A stretch of 64,000 bases of DNA. Source: Chrysoperla carnea (Eukaryota > Arthropoda > Insecta > Neuroptera > Chrysopidae). Position numbers and translations under genes: made by a program. The stretch lies in assembly GCF_905475395.1 (NCBI RefSeq), contig NC_058340.1, positions 70,100,181-70,164,180 on the forward strand, in the 5' to 3' direction. The first letter of the stretch is position 1. The number at the start of each line of letters is the position of its first letter. The notes under the pieces are model-generated. The model did no database searches, had not been told where the DNA came from, and was given only the letters and a program-made list of their open reading frames with translations. Shown here one piece after another: positions 1-12,300 of this stretch.

Positions 1-865
1 TTGTTTATAGCAATTACTGTATCCACAGGAAATGAGAGGAAAGGTACCCTTATTACTTTGAGTGTAAGAGTGACCATCTTTCTTTACATTTTTTTGTTTT
101 CACTGGTTTTTTTAGTCTTCCAAAATCAACCTAGTGCCTTTCTCCACAAATTTGTCTTTTTCATCTTTGTTTTTAGTCTTCGTAGTAGTAAATCAAACTG
201 GCTCCCTTTTGTCTATAATGAATAGTATGATCTCTTTTCCCCAACACTCTACGCCCAGATGCCACGCAATCACGGAATAAAGACGGTCCTGGTTGGTACA
301 AACAAAAAGCATTTCCGTATAACTTAAACTCCATTCACATTCAAATTTTCAACACTCTTACTTAATTTGACGGGACTGTAAAAGTTCAGGAAATTTGTTC
401 CGTTGATGTTAACTTTGAGGCTTTGCTGCTCATCGAATTTTTTTTATTTTTTCTAGTTATTATTTGCTGTTCTCGAAAACAATCAACAATTATAATTTTA
501 ATAGCGTATGTATTTAAAATTTATTTTACACAATTATTTTCGTATGTACTCTTAAGTATAGATATTTGATAGTTATTATTTTGTTAAAATTTTTATTGTT
601 ATATTAAAAAAAATCGAAAATATTAAGTAAAAAGTATGTTTATTTCGAACATTATAAGGTCTAGGGTCAGGATCCATGATTAATATTTGATAGTCATTTC
701 AAAAAATGCTTGAAGTATTTTCAAATAAACAAAAGGTACAGTATCAGTATAAAGACTTAAGTTTATTTTTACTCAAAAGATGTTAATGAAAATCCACGCT
801 TGCTATCTAGCATGCTGAATAGAGAATCAGCTTTATTAATTCTGTGATATTCATAATAATAGTAA
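1..865. other. AT-rich spacer without a recognised gene
   Basis: No conserved protein, RNA or element end was recognised. An open frame covers 1-225 on the plus strand, but it is a Phe/Leu/Ser-rich translation of T-rich DNA and looks like chance. Confidence 0.5.
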
Positions 866-1430
866 GAGGAGTACCGCAAATAAGTCCCTATAGCTATAGC
901 ACCTAGACCAGGGGGTCCAAAGGGGCCCGCTTCTTGAGAACAACCTGTTACCCGAAGCGAGACTCCGGGTAACAGATATTTTAAGCAGATTAAACTATAG
1001 GATTCTGTTGAGGCTAGACGCCGCGTATAAGCCAACAACTTCTTCGCCCAGATTTTTTCCAGAATTAATGAAAGGTTTCGTATCTAAAAATTTTAAATTT
1101 GTCGCCTTGCAGATTTCTACAAGTTATGAAGGTGGTAGTTCAATCGACAGTGTCTTGTCAAGAATCCCACCATCCTTCTCAACTGAGGCGAGTGACCTAG
1201 CTGTGGTAATGCATAGTTTTGCGTGTCGCATGTCCTGCGCGAAGTCCCATTAATCAAGATGGGCCTAACCATTTCTTGATTCAGTAAGATACGGAGAATG
1301 GGACAATCTCTCTCGTGCCAACGAATCCTTTGCGTCATTCCCTTTAACGCCAGAGTGATTCAGTACCCAGGTCAATCTGATTGTGTTATTCAGTGCCTGA
1401 AGGTTCAGTTCCTCGAAGAATTCATAGACT
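866..1430 (-). mobile_element. LINE 3' fragment (RNase H end, zinc-knuckle region and 3' UTR)
   Basis: Read on the minus strand, 1428-1290 encodes the end of a retrotransposon RNase H (IRLTWVLNHSGVKGND, then DSLARE). About 1180-1117 encodes LTRHCRLNYHLHNL, the conserved segment before the C-terminal cysteine knuckle of RNase H-bearing LINEs. The part from about 1100 to 868 matches the 3' end of the plus-strand copy at 34690-35470. Reading is broken by stops and frame changes, so it is a dead fragment. It lies just downstream of the polycystin-like gene. Confidence 0.75.
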
Positions 1431-1509
1431 AGTATTCAAGCAACAATTTACAAAATAAAAATATAATTTATTTAAACAAAATATAAAGCTGCGTTTACAC
1501 CATCAATAT

Positions 1510-3336
1510 TTAACGTGTTTTTCCATTTGTATTATAATTTCTATTCATTACAATTCGTTCATGATCCAAACGAATATCATTTCGTAAAATTCGTTCACTT
1601 ATATATTGCCTTATCGAATATTTCTTCTTATACACATTATTTGCTAATTTTTGTGCTTGATGATATGACGACATTGTTATAACCGTAAATATTTGTAATA
1701 AAAATAATTTTTGTATGGATAATTTACAAAAAGTTGACATAAAATATAAAATATTTCCAAAATAACCAAAAACATGATATCGATTTGCTGTTAACGATGT
1801 TAAATTATATTTAAAAAGTAAAATATTTCCACATAAAATACAAAGAAATATAAATATAGAAGTTGTTGGTAAAAGGAAATTTTTTAGAAATATTTTACAC
1901 CATGTTTGCATATTATTCGCGTAAATTATCAGATATATTAATTGTATTACGGAATTGGAAAATATAAATGCAATTGTGATATTCATTAAATGTTGAATGT
2001 AGATTAAATAATCGAGATTCACGTATTCGTTGGTGTCGATTAAAATATGATGATGGAAGATTTTGGAAACTTCCATTTCATACTGTAGAATTATGAATGA
2101 CATGAATATGGAGGTTAAAATTAAAGAGACATTCATGTAACATAAAATGTATTTAGATTGAGCTATGGATGTATTCTTCTCGAATGTTTCTCTTGTTGTG
2201 CGCAACGAACTAAATAAGGCAAATATTAGGAATAACATAAATATGACATAACGACATATTTGATTTTTAACGCTGTTTTCAAATAGTTTTATTGGTTGGA
2301 TCTGTAAAAAAGAAAAAAAAAATCGTTGGTAAAACCAGGCCCTTAACGAGGGTACATAGCGCCAGTGGCAGGTATTTAAGACGTCATCAGAATCCAAAAA
2401 ATTAAATTTTGCTCTATCACATCCAAAATTTATCCAATTTTAATAAATTAAGTATGTATAATCCTACTAAATTTGGGTCAAATTTGTTGTCAAAATTAAC
2501 CTAGCTTTAATAGGTTTCAAGAATGTGGGGTGCTGGTCTCGGAATTAAGCATATAAGTGGTAGCTAGCAAAAAACTGGCATCACAGCTGAAAAGAATGAC
2601 CCAAAATTAGTGTGTTTCAAAAAAAATTCCAATAAGATCGGATAAAAATTGCCTGTGCTATCAAAAAAATAGAATTTTTTAACTTGATGACGTCATCAAA
2701 ATCCAAAAAATTAAATTTTGCTCTATCACATCCAAAATTTATCCAATTTTAATAAATCAAGTATGTAATCCTACTAAATTTGGGTCATACTTTCCAAATT
2801 TGTGATCCAAATCAACCTAGCTCTAATAGGTTTCCAGAATGTAGAACCCTACCCGGATTACAAATTAAATAAAACTTTCGAATACCTTTTTAGTTAATAA
2901 ATAATCTCCACTAACAGATATTTCGACAGTTAATTTAACGTTCACAAAACAATTAACATGCGGATTATATGCGGTAAATTCGATAATTAAAATTCGTGTT
3001 AAATTATCAAACCAACTATAATCAAATACCAAAGTATTTAATATGTTTCTTGAATGTAACGGTGTTCGACCAAACGAAGCCATGTAACCTCCACCAGGAA
3101 TTAAATGATGTCCTAATATAATAAATCATTTTTATAATTCAACTTCGCAGATCTTTCGAATGCGAGTCCAACTTTACCTAAAATATTCGTTGTTCTTGAT
3201 ACATTTGGTAAATTATACATGAATGGTAAATTCTGTTTTAATATCCTTTGATGGTTATCAATTGGTTTCCAATTTACTGCAAAGTTGTCGGTTTCCATCA
3301 TACTCAATTCAAATTCATTTCGACATTCTCGAACAC
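1510..3336 (-). CDS. Polycystin-1-like gene: polycystin extracellular domain and C-terminal channel helices (last 3 exons)
   Basis: Exons 3336-3178 and 3112-2886 encode the end of the polycystin (TOP) domain: VRECRNEF, then GHHLIPGGGYMASF, then SWFDNLTRILIIEFTAYNPH and VNCFVNVKLTVE. This is the diagnostic W-x-D-x-x-TR-x-x-x-(V/I)-EFT-x-YNP-x-VN-x-F pattern. The final exon (2301-1510) encodes IQPIKLF, then five hydrophobic helices and a short basic cytoplasmic tail ending NTNGKTR. The tail lacks the EF hand and coiled coil of PKD2, which favours a PKD1-type protein. Open reading beyond 2301 is intron sequence made of a dispersed repeat. Confidence 0.9.
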
Positions 3337-6300
3337 CTATTTTGGTGAAATTCTTTTTTGGTATAAAGCATTTGCTTTCGATTTTATTTCGATGTTGTCG
3401 TAGTCTATGGAATTTAATTTATGAAAAGTATTTGTAAGATAATAGGTCAGTGAGATGTGAACATAGTATGGAATCAACCATATAAGGAAGTGGGTGTGAT
3501 TCGATTGTTTGGAGAGTACAGAAAGAAGAATCACTCTCCCTTCAGTTTTTTTTAGAAATATAGCATCTAGGACAGTTAAAGAAACTGGGAAATGATATCG
3601 CAGACCATTTGCTAGTTTTTAATAATTATTTAAATAGACTCCCTGCCAAATTGTACCAGTCGACTTCCGCCCTTTTCCCATACAAAAAACTCATCATTTC
3701 CCTTCTTTTTATCCCGCCCCTTTTGTCGTCGTCCTTTCTTTACCCAAAATTTTTTTGTATACTGAGTCCATGCGCCCTTTAATTACGCGCTGCCTGTATG
3801 CTTGTAGAATGGTTTATTCTCATAAACCTCCTAGTCTTATATTCATTACCGTGGTTCCTACTATTCTTATAGATCCCCTATTATAATTTCGCTGCTGTAG
3901 ACCCCTTTTGACTTCGTATCGATCACTTTGGGAATGATTGAGTTAGAGGAACATTTTGGACTTGCTTCAGTACTAGAAGAGTTGATTTGACTCCCCATTC
4001 TTATGGCTTCCTGGTACAAGAATTGTATGCGGTTAAAACAGGTAAGTCGAAGGTTCACTCCATATTATGTCTGGAGCTAATTGATAATTTTACCGTATTA
4101 CACCCAGAAGCTTGAAGTTTGTCATAACCATGTAAGATGGAGTCTGCCATTGTGTTGAGAATATGAGCGTGTTATTCAAATATGTCAATATACTGAAAAT
4201 AATAAATCTTTATTAAATATTTTCCACAAGACTTGCTCATTCGAACAGTTTGAGAACATGCTCGAACAGTTTGAAGTTGTCTGAAAAACGGTTGGATGAA
4301 TCAAGATGAGAAATATATTCCGCAAAAATAAACGCCACTTTTTCATTAAAAAAAATACATAATATTTGCGGGCATTTAACTTTGTTACCCTTAACTCTTG
4401 GACTCTACCAAGGTTCATTTTAAGGGTAAAAAAATGAATTTAAAGATCTTGGTCAGGGCGTCATATATTTTGTAAACATTTCCTTTGCAGGAATGCACTA
4501 TATCGATTATGAGCGAGCTCATACTCCGACTCGCATTTGGACGATTTTCGAGTGGCTGTGCCGTGCCCATCACCTTTTTTGAGGGCTGGATCCGCGCCTG
4601 AAACAGGCCAGAGTTCAATGGTTAAAAACTTACTTGTTCCAAGAATATATTTCGCTAAAACCAATTGTCGATGTATATTTGCCTTCAATTATATCATCGA
4701 TTGTTTTTTTATTATCGTACGAAAATGCAGTTGTGTAATATCTTGTAAGTAGGATTATAATTAGCAGCATACTTATGTGTATTATGAAATCATATTGTAT
4801 TATTCGATACAAGTTAAATTGTTTTTCTTTCTCTTCTAAAATCTTTATAAGAGTCGAAGATTTTACTTAGAAAAGCCTTCAAATATAAACATATACCAAG
4901 ATCGCTAAGCATATCGTTTTCTAAACACAACTTCAATCTATTTTTTCCGATTACTTTTCCGACTCTATGGATTATTTACGGTAATTAAGACCCAAAACTT
5001 AAAAAAAACCAACTAACTTTCCGATTTGATTAGTTTTTCGATATATTTTCGAGATTTCTTGTTCAGTAATTTGGTTGTGAAATGTAACTCTTTTTTTCTG
5101 TTATTAGCAATCTAGGTTTTGAATAGATCGATGTTATCTTATCTTACCGTTTGTAATTCTGTTGATATAGATTGAAACATATCTCTCTTTAAAAATTTCT
5201 TCTTTAATTTTTTTCCTGTCCATTTTTCGGAATTCTTTTGACTTACGTCTACATTAATGTTACAAAATCGTTCATTATGAACGTCCTATAATCAATTTGA
5301 TCAATTTTCAGAATCAACAAAAATTGGAGTTTGAATATTTAAGACTTTTGTACAAACCTTACTGATAAATTTCCAAAAAATAAATCGAATTAAAACATAC
5401 AATGGCTCTAATATTAAAATATCTAATAATAAAATTTCAAAATATATTAAAATAAAAACGTAACTACTTCGTGTATCGAAATCTTTTCCAAATATCGTCA
5501 ATAATATAAGACATGTTGCACTAATAAGGACATAAATTGACCTGTAGAAATTATTTTTGTATTAGAATTAAAAGACTTACACTCCAATTTGACAAAAAGG
5601 GAAAATATTAAATGTCTTTACTTGTATAGATTTTTTGACAACATGCCCGAAACAAAAGGGAATCTGTGAAAAAGGTCTTTGTGTATAAGAAATATACTAT
5701 TAAATGTCTCTTTGCGTGCTTGTGAACAGTAGCAGTACAATAGTAGCAATACTAGTATCTTTCTTATACACATTGTTTAATGTATATGTACTCTCTCACA
5801 CTCATTGATGGTTTATTGATGTTCCCAAATCAGTTATCGCGTGTATGAACAGACGAATTAATGGAAAGCAAGGCATGTTTTTACGATCAATATTTCAAAC
5901 AACTACAAATTCTAAGCGAGATTTCCCCGCAAATAACTTCCCAAGAAAACTTTTCAAATTTTACATTTACAAAATAAAATTGTTTTCTTAACTGATCGAA
6001 ATTTTTACTTACCATCCAATTATTCTACCCACGTATCCAAATTCATATAAAGGTGCACTAAGTTTTGGATCATAATTATTAAACATTGAGTAATTATAAC
6101 GTTCGATAGGATCTATATTCGAATTTCTAAAAAATGCGAAACAAAGTGTTTTATGTCTTCGAATATATAGGGCATGAAGCATATAGGAAGGAGAACGATC
6201 GCTATAGAAAATATTGTCCCCGAAATATGGATAAAATAAGTGAGGCGCTGCGATCAATACGTAGTATCAATAAAAGCGGGCTGTTGTGCGCTAATTTCAA

Positions 6301-9300
6301 ATGATATATCAATTTGTACATTATGCTAACAACAACAGCTAACTTCACAGATACTACTTCTTGATGACAGCGCGGCTGATGGCTTAAAAATGAACTATAA
6401 ATTCTACAAATTTTTAGGGACAGGTACGCTAATGCTTTAGTACATAGCGATCTTTCTCCTGTTCTATAACCTTCATGATATAGGGTGTATGCCGAAATAT
6501 ACACCAGTATACTGACCAGTGTTGCACATAACCTATAAAATATATTATGACATATTGCCATCATTATAATTAAATATGCTATAATATATTTTATAGGTTA
6601 TGTGTCACACTGGGCAGTATATTGGTGTATATTTTGGAATACACCCATTTTGACGTCATGAACAAAAGAATATGGCGGACATAGGATGTCAAAACATTTA
6701 TGATGTCATAAAAAATTCAATATGGTGGCATATTTTAAAACACAAATAAAATGTATTGTCAAAATCATTATTTTTTCTGGTACTTGGGTTATTTTTTGCA
6801 AAAACTGAACTTACTTTAAAAGATAACAAACCATTTGAACAATACTAAATGATAAAATTAACGATTTACTGCCAATTAAAAGTGCATTAGTTAAAGATAT
6901 TGCTTTTACATTAAATTTTACACGATTTTGTAATAAAATTGTTATAGACATTGCCAGTAATAACATTGTAAATATTGTAAAAACTTTAATTTTCCGAGAA
7001 AATGCATGCGTATGTTCTCTTATAAACATTCCAAACCATAAATGATGTACAGTAAAATCTTCACTTAATTCTTTAAGTAATGATGTTTTTTTAGTCACAT
7101 GTTGTTTATGTGTTAAAAATAATTTTGTATGACCATCAAAATGAATCAAACTAAACCATTTTTCTACAATAAATGTCCATTCTAACATTGCCAGATAATC
7201 GCGTACAATTATTTTTTCACATTTCCTAGAAATATTTTTTAGTTAAAAACGTATTATTTTTCGATTGGAAAATGTTTTTTTTTTACTCATACCAAGATGG
7301 TGAATATCCTCTGAAATCTGTCCATAGTTTGATGGCTTTTATGTGACCTAAAGGTTTCTCAGTCATGATAACAAACCAATCAATTGATCCTTTACGAAAA
7401 ATTCTTTTATTATTGTTGATTCCAAATAAAACATGATGCTAAATAATTTAGAAATTATAAATATCAGAAAATATGTAATGACTTGCTCATTTAGGTAAAA
7501 TTAAGCCGATTATTTCTATCATATTGTGAAGATATTTTTATCATATTAACCTTTTGGGTTGGCAAAGCTACTTCGCTTGGTATATAATAGGTTTTGGAGG
7601 TACAAATTTCCAATTCTTATATTTTGACTATAACGTACGTTGAACTTGAATGTTATGCAACGAACGTACCACGAGGAGTAAGGTTATTGAAGACGTTAAT
7701 AATAACGATTTTTTTTGATTATATTAAGACCGGGAGAGCGCGAACGCAGTCCCGACTACCAAAAATTACACGTCCGAGTTATCCACATTAGGGATAATCG
7801 CAAGGGTCAGCCTAACCGTAGTGCAATGGAAAGCCTCGCCCTGGGGGAACCGCCTTGTTGATCACGGTAACCCCTACGCCAGGTAAGTATGATTGGGTTA
7901 ACAAAGTTTTATTACTTATATCACCGACTTCATCAAACTGCTTGTGAGAGGAACAATAATTTTATACAATTTCTGACATTAAATACCATAAATAGATGCT
8001 ATCTTTCTTTATACAGCCTGTAAGTGTGCACCCATGTTAGTGTTGAACAGAGTGAAACAGCTTTACTAGATTTGGTGGATCTTAAATCATCTATTTTATA
8101 TTTCTTTCTCTGTTATTTGGTCTTTCCTTCTCTACTTGGGTCAACCTATTTTGACAACTTCACAAAGTTAAAATTTACTGTTGTGTACTTTCTTGATATT
8201 TTTAAGTGTGAGTCCCTGAGTTCCTAGTTTGTCGAGACTATTTTTCGATTTTTTTTACTGAATAATGTAATCATAATTTACTTTGCTATCATAAGAAGTA
8301 CCATATAATTTTATTCCCACATGTGATGTAGTTCCAGAATCACTATCGAGAGCTGTTACCACCACAATAATATAAATGTATGTATCTTGGGATTCATTGG
8401 ATAAAACAAATATAGGTTTTATCTAAATTTACACAAAATTTATGTCAAAACAGTAAATTCCATAATGAAATTAAATGATCTTTTAAAGTTCCTAACGATT
8501 TTGTTTACCTGTTTGGGGTCTTGTGAATCCAATTTGTATGCAATTATGAAAAATAATAGAAATATTAACGAAGTTATGGCTGTGGCATATGGAATGATAT
8601 TACGTTTATCTGATTGATAAGTAAAATCTAATTTTATTACACCATAAATATTTGTTTCCAATGAGAAAAATCTAGCTGAAAATAAATTTCCTTCTAAACT
8701 ATTACATTCACAGTGAAATTTTCGTGTCGTTTGATTCAAATGAAATTTCTACAAAAACAAAAAATACAATTTAGAAAATTTTCCGAGAAAAGATTTTCGA
8801 TATTAATCAAGTTAGTATCGTTTCCGATTGCTTTATACCTGGCATCCTGAATTATATTCTGATGAAATTGGATTCCATACCAAACAATCCACAGAGTAAA
8901 CAACGAATTTATATGGTATTTTCGATGTTTCCTTATTCTAATATCGAAAATATTAAGTCTTAATATTAAAAAGGTTTTTTTGTAATAATCGAATTATCTT
9001 CACATACCAAGGGTATAATTGAAATAAATAACTTCCTTTCGGTTAATACATTTTCTGGTAATTCATAATTATATGTGGAATTATTTTCATCTAATACGAT
9101 TGCAGAGGAAATAAAATCACTTAATTCTGGGTTTTTATCCAATTGCATTACTACCTAAATATTTGTAAGAAAAGAATAGTGTTTTGGATTAAATTTCCCT
9201 TGTTAAGAGAGTGTAGTGTCCCCACTAAATTAAATTCTAGAACGCTATTATTATGGTATAAGAAGACGGTATAAGGTCGATCTTCACTCATCTGACAACC

Positions 9301-12300
9301 AGGTGAGGTAGGTATATTTAGTATGAAATTTTGAAAAATTTAAACATTTCTATCATAGATTTTCTGTCGACAACAGTGTCCTGGGCTTTAGAATTTATTG
9401 AGGTGCCTCGTATATATTTTTAACTTCCCGCTAAGAAAATAGGGAAGTTATTGTTTTCACCCCGTTTTGCCAAAATCGAGTTTTCATCAGATCTCGACGT
9501 TTTAAGGTATCAGGAATCTTCCCTGACTACTTCCGCGAGGGTGTCTGTATGGCTGTATGTATGTATGAGTGTGTGTGTATGTAAACCTCTCATAACTTTT
9601 GAACGGCTTGTCCGATTTGATCGCGGTTGGTGTCATTCGAAAGGGTTTGACCAAACTTAGATTTTGAGGCCTATTTGGACCGATTCGAACCGATAGATTT
9701 TGAGAAATCTCAAAAAAACTGCAAAAAAAAGTTTTTTTTTAAGTGATTTTTTTTTTAATAACTTTTAAACGGCTGTATCGACCAATTCCAAAAACTAATC
9801 AGCTCTCAACATCAAAAAATCACGTCGATCATCACCAGTCCGGTCAAAATCGGTTGATTCGTTCGTGAGTTATCGTTGACGAAAAAAACCCAAAAAAGCG
9901 AGTGGTATGACATAGATAAAATTTTTTACACGTTATGAGTCAATACTTAGCGGGAAGTTACAGGGATGACCGGCAGGGTCATCCGTTTTCCAAATTTTTT
10001 TTGATTAATATTAGACCGGGAGAGCGCGAACGCAGTCCCGACTACCAAAAATTACGCGCCCGAGTTATCCACATTAGGGATAATCGCAAGGGTCAGCCTA
10101 ACCGTAGTGCAATGGAAAAGCCTCGCCCTGGGGGAACCGCCTTGTTGATCACGGTAACCCCTACGCCAGGTAAGTATGATTTGGTTAACAAAGTTTTACT
10201 ACTTATATCACAGACTTCATCAAACTACTTGTGAGAGGAAGAACAACTTTTTTAAAATATACGGTACACGAATACATCGTCCATCTCTGTTTATATTATT
10301 TAAAGACACATAACTTCCTTGTCGTACATGATTTTTTCAATAATATCATTGTGGACACGGAATTTCATAATAAAAATTTAATACCTGTAATGAATCGTTC
10401 AATAATGATTGACTAAAATCAATAATTAAATATTTCGATGTGTTTTCATTGATTAAAATGACATGTGAATATAAATATCGATCGTCATATACATTTAATG
10501 CAATATCAGACGTTGTAAATATATCAATTTTTGATATATCATATTCAAAAATAAAATTTCCATTCACAGTATTTTCGGAATTCCGTGTATGCTCGGTTAA
10601 TTTTAATCGTGTTTTATTATTTTTCTCTTTTGATTCGTCCGAAGAATAGTAATAATCAACGGTAGCTAATATACCAACACTTAAACTATCTTCGACTGTT
10701 ATGAACCACCAAAATGGATTACTTTCGAAAGCAATTATCTAAAATATAATCAAATTTTCTATAAATTAAAAGGTTTAAAGGGTATTTTTTGTTTATTAAG
10801 TTAGAATTTTTCACCCTGTGTATTAAATTGGTCGCTTCCAGTTTTATTCATTTTAGTCGTAGAAACGGAACACGGTTTTCGGCAATCGACAATTTTCTAC
10901 GACTATTTAGAATTTTAGGTACAATAATTTTGTTTAGTCTATACTTTAATTTTGTTATCGAATATGTTTCTATTGACTCAATTTGTACAATATATAAAGT
11001 CACCCGTTTGAAATCTTCGATTTTTTTACCCCCTCGATAATTTAGAAAGAGTTTAACATAGCAATATTCAGTCCCTAAACCCTATGTACTTTAACTGTAG
11101 TTGTTATGGAGTCCGGTTTATTCTGAGTATCATGTCACAAAGGCCCAAAAAAAATTTAACAGATTATCGACATCGTCTCTCATTTGAGACGATGTCGATA
11201 CCAATCATGTCGATGGTTGGTCTGGATTCATTTCAATAACGTTGATATCTTATATGACCTGATATTAACATTTTTTAATCTAGCTTTTAATATTTAGAGT
11301 CATTTTGATATATTTTTCATATTAAGATCGGGAGAGCGCGAACGCATTCACGAATACCAAATATTACACGTCCGAGTAACTCTCATTATGGATAATCGGA
11401 AGGATAAGCCTAACCGTGGTGCAATCAATGGAAGAGCTTCAACCTGGGGAACCACTTTGTTGATCATGGTAATCCGTACGCCAAGTATGATTTAGTGTTA
11501 GACCGTCTAAAACAAGAGATATAGTTATATATAATTAATAATCATATCTCTTATTCTAGGCGATGTACACAACAAAGTTTCACTACTTACATCACAAATT
11601 TCATCGTACTGCTTGTGAGAGGAACAATGATTGTATACAATATTTTTAAAAGCGATATCATACCATTATTTCAGCTATATTTGTTTAGATTATTTACATA
11701 CACATATAACATACTTTATTTGTGATGTATGTTAATGAATAAACACAAGCTTGTTCTTAATGTTTATTTACGCCCTTTTTACATTTATTGTCTGTAAGTT
11801 TCTTGAAGAAGGATTCAAAAAATTTACACAAACTTTGGAACAAAAAAACTAAAAGAATATTCGAAAGAATGATTCGATTAATTTTCCTCGACCAATTTTA
11901 GCAAAATTCGGTGAAATGTAGTGACGACCACTTATCGATAAGTATTAAACATGTTTTTAAGAACCTTAACAATAATTTCATTATTAACGTCCAAAGTACC
12001 AGTATAATTAAAAATAATGGTTGTATCGAATAATGTTACATTCTCTGGTGATTTCATTTGAAACATTTTAATCGATTCACGTTTAATATACGCTGATAAT
12101 TGTAATTCACTGTCAATATCATACTCATAACCGATAAATATTGGTGGCGTATATAACTTTTGGCCATTTTCTATTGTAAACGGTTCCATTAAGTCAATAA
12201 TTATATCCAATAATTTTAAGATTGTTAAAATTACGTTGTGTGTTGTACTTTGATACTACAAAATAAGAAAAATTTTAATTAAATATCAAGGATTTTCATT

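Noticed and set aside
1-225. 74-residue open frame at the left edge
   Set aside because: Phe/Leu/Ser-rich translation of T-rich DNA, no recognisable domain or gene context.
2302-2397. Upstream extension of the last polycystin exon (MDSDDVLN)
   Set aside because: A good acceptor (TTTTTACAG) precedes 2301 and the extension reads into a dispersed repeat.
4185-4418. Open frame with LGRVQELRV as a polycystin exon
   Set aside because: Not added to the gene model because no in-frame acceptor or phase-matched donor was found; kept only as a finding.
4583-4600. GGATCCGCGCCTG as one end of a hAT element
   Set aside because: The sequence fits hAT ends but no partner end was found nearby.
9935-10234. 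Recurring open frame IRPGERERSPDYQKL (also at 15002-15274, 17350-17583 and 19142-19375) that looks like a conserved small protein family
   Set aside because: It is the antisense translation of U1 snRNA copies; conservation belongs to the RNA on the minus strand.
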